Origin: Zopfochytrium polystomum
Taxonomy: Eukaryota; Chytridiomycota; Chytridiomycetes; Chytridiales; Chytridiaceae
NCBI GenBank assembly: GCA_025765615.1
Contig: JAIVFJ010000224.1
Location: forward strand, 1 to 64,000
DNA: 64,000 nt
Direction: 5' to 3'
Shown here in pieces: positions 35,099-44,638 of this stretch; positions within the stretch are counted from its first letter, which is position 1, and every line of letters starts with the position of its first letter. Position numbers and translations under genes: made by a program. Below the pieces are notes generated by a model that saw only the letters and a program-made list of their open reading frames with translations, did no database searches and was not told the DNA's origin.

Positions 35099-35342
35099 AT
35101 ATTTTCCTCTGTCTCTCTGTCTCTTCCTTATCTCTCTATCTGTTTCACTGCCTCTGTCTCTGTCCCTCCCTGCAGTTCTTGGTTACTTTCTCGCTTGGGG
35201 GTGGGGTGACTCTGACCATCTCATTGGAGGCAGACCAACCCATCTGATAAGGCAGCTGCAAGCAACTCGACGCAACCACAGGAAGGTGTCAGGATATACA
35301 AGTGAGGAGTCTCTTTCTCTCTCTCTATCTCTCTTGATTGAT

Positions 35343-35390
35343 TGAGCAGGGGTGGAGGGGGGTGGGGAGCCCCCTCACTGAAAAAACAAT
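35343..35390 (+). repeat. GC-rich cassette, copy 5 (truncated)
   Basis: TGAGCAGGGGTGGAGGGG, then GGGGAGCCCCCTCACTG and AAAAAACA. The middle part of the cassette is missing. Confidence 0.6.
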
Positions 35391-36597
35391 CAAGCTTCTC
35401 TCTCGTCCCTCCCTCCCTCCTGACCTCTCTCTCTCACTCTCTCTCTTTTGCATTTCAATCATGCTCTAAAAACTAAAAATGGAATGAAGTCAATGGGCTG
35501 TCTGTCTATAAGAGTGGCAGTCAACGGGTTGTCTGTCTATCTCCCTCTCTCTGGGAGTGGCAGTCAATGGGCTGTGTGTCTCGATATCTATCCTCTGTCT
35601 CTTTGCAGTCAACAGGCTGTTGTCTATCTATCAATCAATGACTGCCTCTTTGTTTGAGCTAAAGTCAAGGGGCTGTTTGTGTTTCTCCCTCTGGGTTCTG
35701 TGAGCACTTTGGAGCCAGTGCCCAGCTGACTGTTGCAATCAACAGGCTGTCAGTCTTCCTGTTGCAGTCAAATGGGTTGCTGCATGAGCAGCCAAAGGCT
35801 GCAAGGGCAGACTCAGTTTGTTGGAGGTTCCAGGTTTGCCAGTGTGGCTGTGCTGAAAGGCTGCGACTTCTCTCTCTTTCTGTCCCCCTTTGTCTGTCAG
35901 TGTGTCAGTGGCTTGGGGCTACCACTCCAAGCTTTGTTGGTCACTCTCCGCTTGGCCTGCCGCACAATGTTCATTGTGGCATGCCACTCTCCTTTCAATC
36001 CAGGGACAGATTGCCTGTGTGTGGGACAACCAATATCCATTGAAGGCTTTGTCTTTAATCATTTTTTCTCTTCTTTCTTTTTTTTTTTCTGAGCCTGCGC
36101 AGCGGGGGAGGATTTAATTCTACACGTGAATCCCCCACGACCCGATTTTTGATTAGTGAATTAGGGGAACCAATCATTAATTCGCTTAGAGGTTTTGTCA
36201 GAAATGTTTAGAAAACAGGAAAGGACAAAAAAAAAAAGAGGAAAAAAAAAAGCAGACAAAATAGGGAAAAAAGAGGAAAAAAAGAGTAGAAAAATAGAAA
36301 AAAGGAGAAAAGATCGAAAAGAAAGAAAAAAAAAGGAAAGTTACAACAACAGCAAGCACACAACTCGTTGTCATCGTCTGCTGCCAGTGTCTGCTGCCGT
36401 TGTCTGCAGCTGCCGCCACCACCACCACCACCGCTGTCAGATCCCACCGCTGTCAGATCCCAACACAGCCTGCTGTCCCTGAATCGCAGGCTGCTGCTGC
36501 TGCTGCTGGCTAATATCCGTGCATGTGAGTGAGTGAGTGAGTGAGTGAGTGTGTGTGTGTGTGTGTGTGTGGTGTTTGTGCAGTAAATTTTTGTGTT

Positions 36598-37496
36598 TAG
36601 TCTGTAGGCCTAATGGATACTGCTATTCAGAGAGGCAGGATGGGTGTATATTTGGATTCCCTTGCTCTGTGTGTGAGAGCACTCACATAATTTTTGAAGA
36701 AGTTTCTGGAAAGGTCACTGCAAAAATTGTTCCCAGGAGAAATGATCCATTTATGAATTCGCATTTTCCTCTACAGCTTCACCATTGGAGAGGAAATGTG
36801 GACCTCCAAATTATTATTGATGTGAGGGCTGTGTTTGAATATATGGTCAAGTATGCTTCCAAGGCTGAAAAGCGCAGCAGAAATATCAACAGCACATTCA
36901 ATGCAGTTGTTCAAAGAGCAGGAGATGATAAAGACCCCTCTACAGTTCTTTGCTCCATAATGCTGCAAACACTGGAGCACAGGGACATTGGTGGAGGTGC
37001 AACATTCAGACTCCTTTCTGGAGGCAAGCATGTCAGCTGCTCATTGGAGTTTGTCCATATCAGCATCAACTTTGACTCTGAGCGATTTGTTTGATGTGAT
37101 GAGGCAAGCTGCTGATGCCCCTGCTGAAATCACTGCTGCAGACTCAAGATTGCTCAAACTGTACATGAAAAGAGATATGAATGCTCTGTATGCCAACATG
37201 AGCTTGTTAGATTTTTGCATTGGGCATAAGGTCAAGAAAGGAGCTCTTGAAGAAGTAGTGAGAGCTCTCAGAAAGTACTTCTGCTTATGTTGACATTGGC
37301 TCCAAAGAACAAACAACAGGGCTCATGTTTGTGGCTCTGTCACGTGTGAAAAACATGGCTGGCCTCATGATGAAGGGTTTTCTGTATGACAGGGTGTCAT
37401 CAGTCTGGGAGAGTCCAGGGTTCCAAAAAAGGTTGGCAGAAGATCAAAGATTGGATACTCTTTCTATCTTGCTGGATCAATAATTGCATCGGCAAT
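36598..37496 (+). mobile_element. Internally deleted Helitron-like Rep/PIF1-type helicase relic
   Basis: The first frame (to 37094) carries PRRNDPFMNSHFPLQLHHWR followed by GNVDLQIIIDVRAVFEYMVK and YASKAEKRS, the block that links the Rep/helitron-like domain to the helicase in Helitron-type transposases. After a frame shift, RLLKLYMKRDMNALYANMSL and LLDFCIGHKVKKG matches the next conserved segment. At about 37276 the sequence jumps to a PIF1-helicase C-terminus, with GLMFVALSRVKNMAGLMMKG (helicase motif VI region) and FLYDRV, ending in TAA at 37490. The Walker A/B core is missing, so a large internal deletion has removed the ATPase. It is non-functional. A hairpin follows at 37530. Confidence 0.8.
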
Positions 37497-37529
37497 GCAG
37501 AAGTTGTAAAAATAAAGTTTAACCAAGTT

Positions 37530-37560
37530 TAATCCAGCTCCCCTCTGGGGTGCTGGATTA
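37530..37560 (+). other. Perfect hairpin downstream of the Helitron-like relic
   Basis: TAATCCAGC and GCTGGATTA form a 9-bp stem that continues inward, past one T:T mismatch, through CCCC/GGGG around TCT. Helitrons end in a short GC-rich hairpin, so this may be the element's 3' subterminal hairpin. I do not see an unambiguous CTRR terminus within the next 20 bases. Confidence 0.6.
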
Positions 37561-37932
37561 CAAATATCCTCGTGGGCGAGGTGGTAAGGCGTAGCCTTCC
37601 CATATCTTTAATGTTTCTTGGCAAGGCTTGCTTACAAGTTGACAGGCATCCCCAAGTCAGATTGAAGAAAAAAAAGGAAACGAGAAATGGCTTTTTTGTT
37701 TGGCCAGTGAGGTGGGGCTTCGATTCAGAAGTGGAGGTGTTTCCCGATCCACCAGGGAGAAAGAGACAGAGAGAGAGACAGGGGGAGGAAGAAAGGAGAA
37801 AGAGACAGACACGCGAGTCCGAGCGAAGGAGAGAAAGAAGTTGAACAAGAAAAATAATATTAAAATATTAAAAATAAAAAATAATAAAATAATTTAAAAA
37901 ATAAAAACAAACCACATACCCACACCCCACCA

Positions 37933-38436
37933 ATGTTCCCCTTCCGCAATCTCTGGGGCAACCAAGCCCACCAAGCGATCGTCGAGTACCTCGTCAACAA
38001 CCCCGTCTTCCGGCGAATCGTGCACCGCACGCAGGACGAGGTGACGCGCCTGACCGACAAGGCGATCAACAGCACCGGCCGTGGCGGGGGCGGCATTGGC
38101 GGCATCGGCGGCAGCAAGGGCTCGGCCGTCCGGCAGTCGGAGGCTGCGAGGGGGCGGATCCACGACGACTTTGACAGCGTCGACCGGAGACCGTCGGTGA
38201 GCCCCCGCACCCGAACCCACCACCCTGCACCCCGCTAGCCTTGCGATCGCCTAATCTCTTGCTCCAATTACATTTCCCCTCCTCCTCTGGCTGTCGATCT
38301 GCGCAATCGCTTACTTGTGTCACCGTTTGCACGATCACTGGCAACTTGAATCTGGGCCATCAATCAGTTTTTCCGGCATTTCGTCGATGAGTTGGTGGAT
38401 GGCTTCAATTTGATGATCGGTCGGAAGCGTCGGTGA
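37933..38436 (+). CDS. Small two-exon protein of unknown function
   Basis: Exons 37933-38196 and 38368-38436 join in phase 0 (TCG|GTGAGC ... TCAG) and encode 110 residues. The N-terminus reads MFPFRNLWGNQAHQAIVEYL and continues VNNPVFRRIVHRT, a helical, aromatic-rich start. A Gly-rich linker follows (about 50-65), then a charged segment (GRIHDDFDSVDRRPS), and exon 2 ends in a helix (FFRHFVDELVDGFNLMIGRK). The NPxFxxxVxRT pattern gives me the impression of a conserved small fungal protein, but I cannot name it. The acceptor at 38367 and the in-phase stop 23 codons later make the second exon likely. No targeting signal is obvious. Confidence 0.65.
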
Positions 38437-38893
38437 CTCGTGCTGCTCTCCCACTGACGCGCCGAGCGATGAAATTAATCCTGCCCTGTGGAGCGGCGTG
38501 GCCGCGCCGTGCCTGTTGCGGATCTCTGATTTCCGTAGTTATAAACTCCTCAATTGCGACCTCGTTCGGTGATGCAATTGATCGTTATTTCATCGCATTG
38601 CGGTCAACACCACAACCCCCCCCCCCCCACACTCAAAGGCAACCAATAAGTCGTTAACAATAAAGAAGAATTCAGCAGAAGCTCTCGTCCGTGAAGGAGG
38701 AAATGTTTGATCAAATAATGGAAAGGATATTTACGGAAACGACGGGACAAGCCCCATCTAAAACTGGGAAGAAGAAAGTGCTTATAGGGATAGGAGGGAA
38801 AAGATGTGCAGCTGAACAGAAGGAGACGAGTTTCCGATTCTGAGCGTGCGGGATAAGAATTTTCATCAGGAAGTGTCCAAGCGACAGTCGTAA
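38437..38893. other. 3' flank between convergent genes
   Basis: No gene seen. A 10-base C run lies near 38620. The region should hold the 3' UTRs of the small protein gene and the minus-strand cyclin. Confidence 0.5.
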
Positions 38894-39916
38894 TCACGGC
38901 TCCCGCGCGCTGAGTAGTAGAACGTCAGCAAGTACTTGAAGGCATCCTTTTGCTTCCGTGTTGGACATGCGAATCAGCGACGGTCGATTGGTCGAGACGT
39001 CAGTGTGGCAATCTAGTTCAGCGGCGATGGAAGCGATGACAGTTGCCAGAGATTTAACACCGAGACGCAATTCGTCCAAAGTGATGACTAGTCGGTAGGA
39101 GATCCCATCAAGAAACTCGAGCTCCATGGAACGCATTTCCCTCAGGGAATCAATCTTGCAAACTCTGCACCAATCCTTCGAGAGTGGGCAGAGATCTTCA
39201 AACATCTTGTGGGAGAGCATAAGAGCCACGGAGAAGAGCTGGGGCGAATCGATCACATGGAAGTTTGAGATGTCAGTGTTGGAGAGAAGATCAATGAAGA
39301 GAGAACTAACCCGAAACTCGAGACCCGAGCTTCCCTGATCTGCAGAGAGAGCTGGGCCGAAGCGAGACTTGAGTCGAGCAAGGTAGAGGATCGCTACGAC
39401 AACATGGACGGACGTTGACTCCGTTTTTTCCACGAGGCGAGAGACGAAATCGCGGAAGGTAAGGAAGTTCGAATGCGAGGTAGAGAGAAGACGGACGCAA
39501 GCCAATGCAGCTAGCAGTCCAAGGGTTTTCGCCGGGGTATAGGATGATTGGGCTATCTGAAGGGTCCCCGCATCTTCTCGAAGATGGCAGAGAGTGCGGA
39601 ACTTGACTAGAGGAGAGGACGGTTTCGAGGAGAAAGAAACAGAGGTGGAGCACAAGGTTGACCGGGAAGATGACACTGGAGATGACGGGGGCAAAGCCAC
39701 AAGTGCTTCAGCAGCAGGAGCAGCAGCGGGGGGAGCAGCGGCAGGAGCGGATTGCACGATGCTCGAGGAAAACATTGGACGAAGGAGGCGCTGCTTCTGC
39801 GTCAAAAGATCTCGGCTGCACAGGGTGACCGAGATCTGCGTGGGGGGAGGGATGGTCTTGACGAATGAGGGCGGGGGCGGCGGGGAAGGGAGGGTCGACG
39901 GGAGGTTGGCGACCAT
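38894..39916 (-). CDS. PHO80/Pcl-like cyclin
   Basis: A single open frame of 340 codons. The first ~110 residues are Pro/Ala/Ser-rich. A cyclin box follows: FRDFVSRLVEKTESTSVHVV, VAILYLARLKSRF, then FSVALMLSHKMFEDLCPLSK and DWCRVCKI, and MELEFLDGISYRLVITLDEL. The W in KDWCRVCKI and the ExxFLxxxxYxLxIxxxEL pattern are typical of PHO80-like cyclins, which pair with Pho85-type kinases in nutrient and cell-cycle control. Between LEFR and LFSVA lies a 72-base stretch (39310-39239) that starts GTTAGT and ends CCCCAG and breaks the family alignment. It is probably an in-frame intron, giving about 315 residues. The start is either the ATG at 39916 or that at 39775 (MFSSS); the N-terminus is not conserved enough to decide. 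Confidence 0.82.
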   Translation of the reverse strand: MVANLPSTLPSPPPPPSFVKTIPPPTQISVTLCSRDLLTQKQRLLRPMFSSSIVQSAPAAAPPAAAPAAEALVALPPSSPVSSSRSTLCSTSVSFSSKPSSPLVKFRTLCHLREDAGTLQIAQSSYTPAKTLGLLAALACVRLLSTSHSNFLTFRDFVSRLVEKTESTSVHVVVAILYLARLKSRFGPALSADQGSSGLEFRVSSLFIDLLSNTDISNFHVIDSPQLFSVALMLSHKMFEDLCPLSKDWCRVCKIDSLREMRSMELEFLDGISYRLVITLDELRLGVKSLATVIASIAAELDCHTDVSTNRPSLIRMSNTEAKGCLQVLADVLLLSAREP

Positions 39917-39936
39917 ACATGTATGTGGGCGCTTCG

Positions 39937-39941
<5 letters not shown>

Positions 39942-39996
<55 letters not shown>

Positions 39997-40022
39997 GGCA
40001 AGGCTGGACGAGAGAGAGAGAG

Positions 40023-40053
<31 letters not shown>

Positions 40054-40135
40054 AGAAAAAAGCACAGCACGAGGGAGTGGGGCAGTGAGAGAGAGAGAGA
40101 GAGAGAGAGAGTGTGTGTGTGTGTGTGTGTGACAG
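39942..40135. repeat. (TC)n, (GA/GAAA)n and (GT)n tracts
   Basis: A 26-unit TC run (39942-39993) is followed by GA/GAAA repeats (40011-40110) and a GT run (40111-40131), all lying between the 5' ends of the divergent cyclin and GEMIN7-like genes. Confidence 0.92.
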
Positions 40136-40177
40136 AGTGAGAGACAAAGCCCAAGAATAATCACGTGATCGGATCAC

Positions 40178-40545
40178 ATGGCAACGACCACCACTCGAGC
40201 CACTACAACAGCACAAGGACCACCACTGCAAGCAGTAGCCGATGCGGCTGCACTACGCGAAGAAACACTCCGTGTGTGGCTTGCGCTACCCGCATTGCAG
40301 CCGCGTGCTGAGGTATTCCTCTACAGTCGGTAGGTACGGCCAGTGCGAAACAAAGATCTCGTGAATGCCTCTTCGTGTTTCGACCCGTCTTAATGGTCTT
40401 TAGAACGAACGTCAAGGGTACGCTGGAGGCGATCGACCCGACCGAGGCGTACCTCAACCTATCCAACCTAGAAACTCCATTGGGAATCCACAGAAAAGTA
40501 ACGATTCGTGGATCGGACTGTCGCTACTTCGTGCTCGACCTTTGA
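40178..40545 (+). CDS. GEMIN7: GEMIN7-like Sm-fold protein
   Basis: Two exons, 40178-40329 and 40404-40545, splice in phase 2 (CG|GTAGGT ... TTTAG|A) to give 97 residues. After a Thr-rich leader, ALREETLRVWLALPALQPRA is a helix like the one preceding the Sm fold in GEMIN7. Then come strands EVFLYSRTNVKGTLEAIDPT, EAYLNLSNLETPLGIHR and VTIRGSDCRYFVLDL. The DP/D-x-x-x-x-N-L-x-x-L-x-TP-x-G core matches animal GEMIN7 (DLDVANFYVSQLQTPIG), and the length is similar. GEMIN7 is part of the SMN complex that loads Sm proteins on snRNAs, so its presence implies a SMN-type assembly pathway that many yeasts have lost. The start is the first ATG after the repeat tracts. The sirtuin gene follows at once on the same strand. 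Confidence 0.82.
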
Positions 40546-40637
40546 GCCATCTTGGGACGAGTTTTTTGGTCGTGCACTTGGGGGGAAAGCAGGCTTGGCT
40601 GCGCCACAGTGTTATCCACAATAAAAACTTGAATCCG

Positions 40638-42140
40638 ATGCTTCAGGACAAGCGTGCGCCAAAAGCGACGATCTGCAGCCTTCACAGCTGTTGCGCTCAT
40701 CTGAACCCATCGCACGACTCCATCGTGCGAGTTCGCATCGCACCAAAGGCCGTTGCAAGACTTGCGCGTATGACTCTTCATGACAATCCTGTAGCTTGGT
40801 CGCGGAAGGGAGTCGGGCAGTTGCACTCCGCATGCTGGGACGGTACTGTAGAAAAGGCAAAGCAAGACCTGCAGGCTGCTAGTTCCGCCAAGCGGAAACC
40901 TGGAGAAGCGGGCAGACGGGCCTCGAAAAGAGTGCGAATGGGTAATTCGAATCTAGAGTCTGGGACTGCGGAGAGCAGCTCGCTTGAAACCCCGATTGCT
41001 CCATCCAAGGACCGCCTCTTTTTCGCTCAAAAGATCGTCACGGCGGCGGAAACGGCGGAGCGAAAGGATCCCCCAAACTCCGTTAGGGAGGCAGGATTGC
41101 TCTTAGCCGAGGCAATCAGGAAACATGCCTCGATCATGTTCTTCACTGGTGCTGGAATATCGACCGCCGCGGGAATCGGGTGAGTCGTCACAATCGAAGC
41201 GCATGTCATTTGCCAACTCTCTCCCGAAACGGCACGCAGCGATTACCGTGGACTTTTCGGCAAATGGAACGAACAGGATCTGATGGTCTCGGAATCCTCT
41301 TCTGCAATGTCTTCGCGACCGGAATCGGACGAAAGCGAGCCATCCGCCGAAGAGGAGGACAACCCAGGCGTCCCATACGAGCAGCTCCGTCCCACCCTTA
41401 CCCATGAAGCGATCGCATGGATCGTGGCCTCGAAGCCGGCAGGAGCTGTCACCGTCGTCACGCAAAACTGCGATGGGCTCCACGAGCTCACTGGTCTGGG
41501 TCAAAACGTGGTCGCTGCTCTACATGGTTGTGTCTTCACCGAGGCCTGCACCAATCCCTCGTGCGGCAAGCGCATTTCCCGTCCCTTCTACGTTCTGGAC
41601 GATACTGCCTCAGAGTACTACGAAAAGCTGCAAGACGCCAAGAGTGCCAAAGCCCGGCGAGCGCTGGGGCCACCTCCACCGGCCCCTTGTGTCCGCTGCG
41701 AACAGTGCGAGCTCACCCACACCACCGGCCGCTTCTGCCCAACCCCCTGCGGCGCGCCCCTCCGCGACACCATCATCCATTTCGGCGACGACCTCGAAGA
41801 ATCCGTTTGGAACGTCGCCGAGTCCGCCAGCAGAAAATCAACCCTGCGCGTCGTGCTGGGGTCCACCGTGCTGGTCACACCTGCCTCGACCCTGGTGACG
41901 GAACGCGTTGGCAAGAAGACGGTTGTGGTTTGCAACAGGCAGGCGACCGGCGCAGACGATATTGCCAAGATACGGGCCTACTGCGACTGCGACGCGCTAA
42001 TGGAACAAGTGATGCGAGAGCTATTGGACGGATCGGCGGAACGGTACAACGAGTGGGTGGAGGAGACTCGGCGCAAGCGGCAACAATATGACAAAGAGCG
42101 GGTGGGGTGCCAGGAGGGAGAAGGGCACACGCTGCTTTGA
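40638..42140 (+). CDS. SIRT7-type (class IV) sirtuin deacylase
   Basis: Two exons: about 40638-41179 and 41240-42140, joined in phase 2 (GG|GTGAGT ... GCAG|C). The NAD-binding core reads FFTGAGISTAAGIGDYRGLF, then PTLTHEAIAWI, VTQNCDGLHELTG and LHGCVF with the catalytic His. A zinc site follows (CTNPSC, later CVRCEQC ... FCPTPCG), then RDTIIHFGDDLEESVWNVAE and VLGSTVLVTP. PTLTH and LRDTIxHFG are features of the SIRT6/SIRT7 class. SIRT7 enzymes remove acyl groups from histones (notably H3K18) and act in nucleolar and genome maintenance. An acidic Ser/Glu-rich insertion of about 40 residues lies between DYRG and PTLTH. The extreme N-terminus is uncertain: in-frame ATGs occur at 40638, 40770 and 40938, and the basic segment RRASKRVRMG may be a nuclear signal. 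Confidence 0.9.
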
Positions 42141-42754
42141 GCCACTTGTAAACAAGGATATGAGGCAAGGTTTTGACCACGAAAAGTGTAATGCCCTGCA
42201 CCTATCGAATAGATAGGACTTGGTGATAACAAGCCTGCCAAACTACCCACATTTCCCGTTCCTCCCAGTTAGGCCTCAGTACCACGGATAAGCGGTTGTG
42301 GTCGGGAAACCAGATGTCCGAATGGAAAGAAGCATATGCTTCACCATTGTGGCAACCGAATTTACGCACCACATACCGGCGACAGTCCAACCTAAACAGA
42401 ATCCATTCGCCAGCAGCAAGCGCGCCATTTGAAAGCTTGCATCTTGCGTTTCTCTTTCCTCTCAGTCTCTCTGTCTCTCTCACTCCCTCGCTCTTTGTGA
42501 CATAGTGTGTATGGGGTCTTCTTGTTTCTCTGGTGCATGATCAAAGTTGCTGCCGCACCGATTCTCGGCTCCCGGCGGAAACTGGGAAGAGGAAGTAGCG
42601 AGAGAGGGAGTGAGAGAGATAGAGGGACACGCACACCTTTACATTCATCCAACGAATCAATAAGAATAATATCAGATCAATCAATAAGAATAATATTATC
42701 AGATAAGTTCCCTGAATCCGTCCAACCAGCTCAACGCAAATCCGAGAAGATGCT
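42141..42754. other. 3' flank between convergent genes
   Basis: Between the sirtuin stop and the stop of the minus-strand acidic protein. It contains an imperfect CT stretch (about 42445-42490) and a duplicated AT-rich motif (ATCAATAAGAATAATAT at about 42655 and 42680). No gene is seen. Confidence 0.5.
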
Positions 42755-44059
42755 TCACATCAAATCGTCGTCGTCAAACACAAAGTCCTCCGCCCCGTCG
42801 TCATCTAAATCCGCAAAGTCGTCGTAACCTTCTTCCGTCAAAGCTCGCGCAAGCAAAAAGCTGGCTGGTCCGGGAAAAAGATCGTCGTCGTCAACGAGAC
42901 CCGGCCACGTGAAACTGTCCCGCCTAGGCGACAAAAAGGATGTGCTGCTCCGTACTAGACCGAGAAGGTCCTGGCCTTCTTCAAAAGCTCCTGTTGCTGA
43001 ATCCCGCTCCGGTTCCTCGCCAAACTGAAAGTCTCGCCGTTTCATTTCGCCACGTAAGCAAGCAGTCGTCGCACGGTTGCTGTGACTCGTGCTGGCGCTG
43101 CCGATGGGCCCGCCCGTTGAGGTTACAGTGCTGGAGTTTCCTCCCTTCCTTTTGCCTATTTGGGATGGTGGCGTGAGCAGGCCCTCGTCTTGTTGGAAGC
43201 GATCGATCATGTCAACCCAGCCGTCCTCCTCACGACGAACTAGCCCAAGCTTGTCGGCCTCTCCACCAACAGCGAGGGGATGAGATACGGAGAAAAGAAT
43301 AGAGGTTTCTCGCACAGCGTCGCGATCGGCGCAACCTGACACCTGACGGGCCCGTTCGATCATCTTTCGGCGGAGTGTCATTTCCGCTCTTTGCAGCTTG
43401 CGAAGAGTACCGGCAAGAGTGCTGCGAGTCTGTTCCAGCCCGTTACGTTGCTCAGAAAGAGCCGCCAGGAGGGCTCTCTGTGATGGAGCAGCGGCGGGGT
43501 TACGCTGCGGCGTTTCAACCACAGGCGACGCAGCCCTTTGAGATGACGGGGCGGAAGGGAAGGAATTCCTCGCTTCTGTTAATCGAATCGAGTAGCTTCC
43601 TGACGGCTGGCCTAGGTCTTGGGAGCCAGCGCAATCATCATGTCCGAGCGGGGGTGACGCTGCGGAGGAAGAGGAGGAGGAAGGTGGAGTGTCGACAGCG
43701 ACGGCGAGAGGGAACGTGGGGTTGCAGCGAGACCACTTTCGCTTCCGATTCGCACTTATTGGGCGAGACGGCTGCTGCTCCTGATGCGGTTCCGATTCCA
43801 TCTGCAGCTGGACCGTGCTTGAGGTGCGTAGAGGTTCCAAAGGGCTAGATTTTCGAGGTCGCGTTCTTTTCGGCTGCTGGGTCTTCGAGTTTGCTTCACG
43901 TAGCGGCATTTTCTTGTGCCGAGCCCTGAGCCGGCTGCGGAGGCCGTTGACCACCTCCTCGTCTTGGCTGGAGCGATTCGCATAGGGCGGCGGGGATCGA
44001 GAGCGGGATGGCCTGGAGGCCGGGGCGATTTGGGACCTGGTAGATTTCTCCAGTAGCAT
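42755..44059 (-). CDS. Disordered protein with coiled coil and acidic C-terminus, unknown function
   Basis: An open frame of 434 residues from the ATG at 44059 (MLLEKSTRSQIAP). The same frame extends to 44170, but that part comes from an A-rich intergenic tract, so 44059 was preferred. Most of the protein is Ser/Pro/Arg-rich and probably disordered. A predicted coiled coil lies around RALLAALSEQRNGLEQTRST and LAGTLRKLQRAEMTLRRKMI. The C-terminal 50 residues are strongly acidic (YDDFADLDDDGAEDFVFDDD). Basic clusters (KRTRPRKS, ANRKRKW) suggest nuclear localisation. I recognise no family; a chromatin or transcription role would be only a guess. Unrecognised in-frame introns are possible. Confidence 0.6.
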   Translation of the reverse strand: MLLEKSTRSQIAPASRPSRSRSPPPYANRSSQDEEVVNGLRSRLRARHKKMPLREANSKTQQPKRTRPRKSSPLEPLRTSSTVQLQMESEPHQEQQPSRPISANRKRKWSRCNPTFPLAVAVDTPPSSSSSSAASPPLGHDDCAGSQDLGQPSGSYSIRLTEARNSFPSAPSSQRAASPVVETPQRNPAAAPSQRALLAALSEQRNGLEQTRSTLAGTLRKLQRAEMTLRRKMIERARQVSGCADRDAVRETSILFSVSHPLAVGGEADKLGLVRREEDGWVDMIDRFQQDEGLLTPPSQIGKRKGGNSSTVTSTGGPIGSASTSHSNRATTACLRGEMKRRDFQFGEEPERDSATGAFEEGQDLLGLVRSSTSFLSPRRDSFTWPGLVDDDDLFPGPASFLLARALTEEGYDDFADLDDDGAEDFVFDDDDLM

Positions 44060-44638
44060 CGGCGAGGGTCGGATTTGGAGAGGGCGATCGCGATTCAAGA
44101 ACGGGAAGCGATAGGAACACAAAGACCACCTCGCGAGACGAAAATAATATCCAAAAAAAAAAAAGGGCATTGGTTCTTCCCCTTCGTACCAGCCAATTGG
44201 CTACCTTCCAAGAGTAAAAGCTGCGAGTCTCCAACAACGATGATAGGTGAGAGAAGAACACGATAAGTGCGCCCGTGACAGCGCAACGTCGCAGCAGGCC
44301 GTCGCGGTGACGATGGCATGGCCAGCTCTATTCAGCCGCTCTCTCTGATTGCACACAAGTGGTGCAGCTTTTTCCTCCTTGCGAGGAGCTCTTCTTTTCC
44401 AGCCAGTCGTCGCGGTGGTATCCGAATATTTTACCATTTTTACATACACGTGCATTAATACAATTTTTTTTTTTTTTTGTTGATTCCATTTCCACAATAT
44501 TAATAAATTGGGTCCAATTTCAACAAAAAAAAAAAAAACAAAGGAAAAACTAAAAAACAAAAACACCTTGGCTCGCCAGAACGACCACCGCCCAGTCACT
44601 GGTCCCGCGACCCGCCCACACCTCTCCTGTGCCGAGCG
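44060..44638. other. Intergenic region between divergent genes
   Basis: Shared 5' region of the acidic protein (minus) and RhoGAP (plus). It has short A/T homopolymers at 44152-44164, 44465-44479 and 44526-44538. No gene is seen. Confidence 0.5.

Larger units (their letters stand above)
31460..36180. repeat. Composite repeat array with CT tracts and 'GTCAAC(A/G)GGYTGTCTGTC' motifs
   Basis: A 4.7-kb block is assembled from recurring parts. One is a leader with TAATTGCAATTAGTG and TTTGTCTTTGGTG (about 31466-31590, 34388-34530; a shortened form at 32055-32165). Many copies of a motif like AAGTCAACAGGCTGTCTGTC occur (for example near 32162, 33608, 33668, 33993, 34025, 34078, 35520, 35610 and 35745). 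Long CT tracts, GC-rich hairpin cassettes and a CATTCATTGTGG segment (34288 and, in related form, 35968) complete the set. A segment ending GTCAACAGGCATCCCC appears at 34361 and as a variant at about 37638. No intact protein is encoded; open frames are CT-repeat products. Confidence 0.75.

Noticed and set aside
34531..35345. Leu/Ser-rich frames suggesting membrane proteins
   Set aside because: Products of CT repeats; the GC-rich cassette within them is non-coding by its hairpin conservation.
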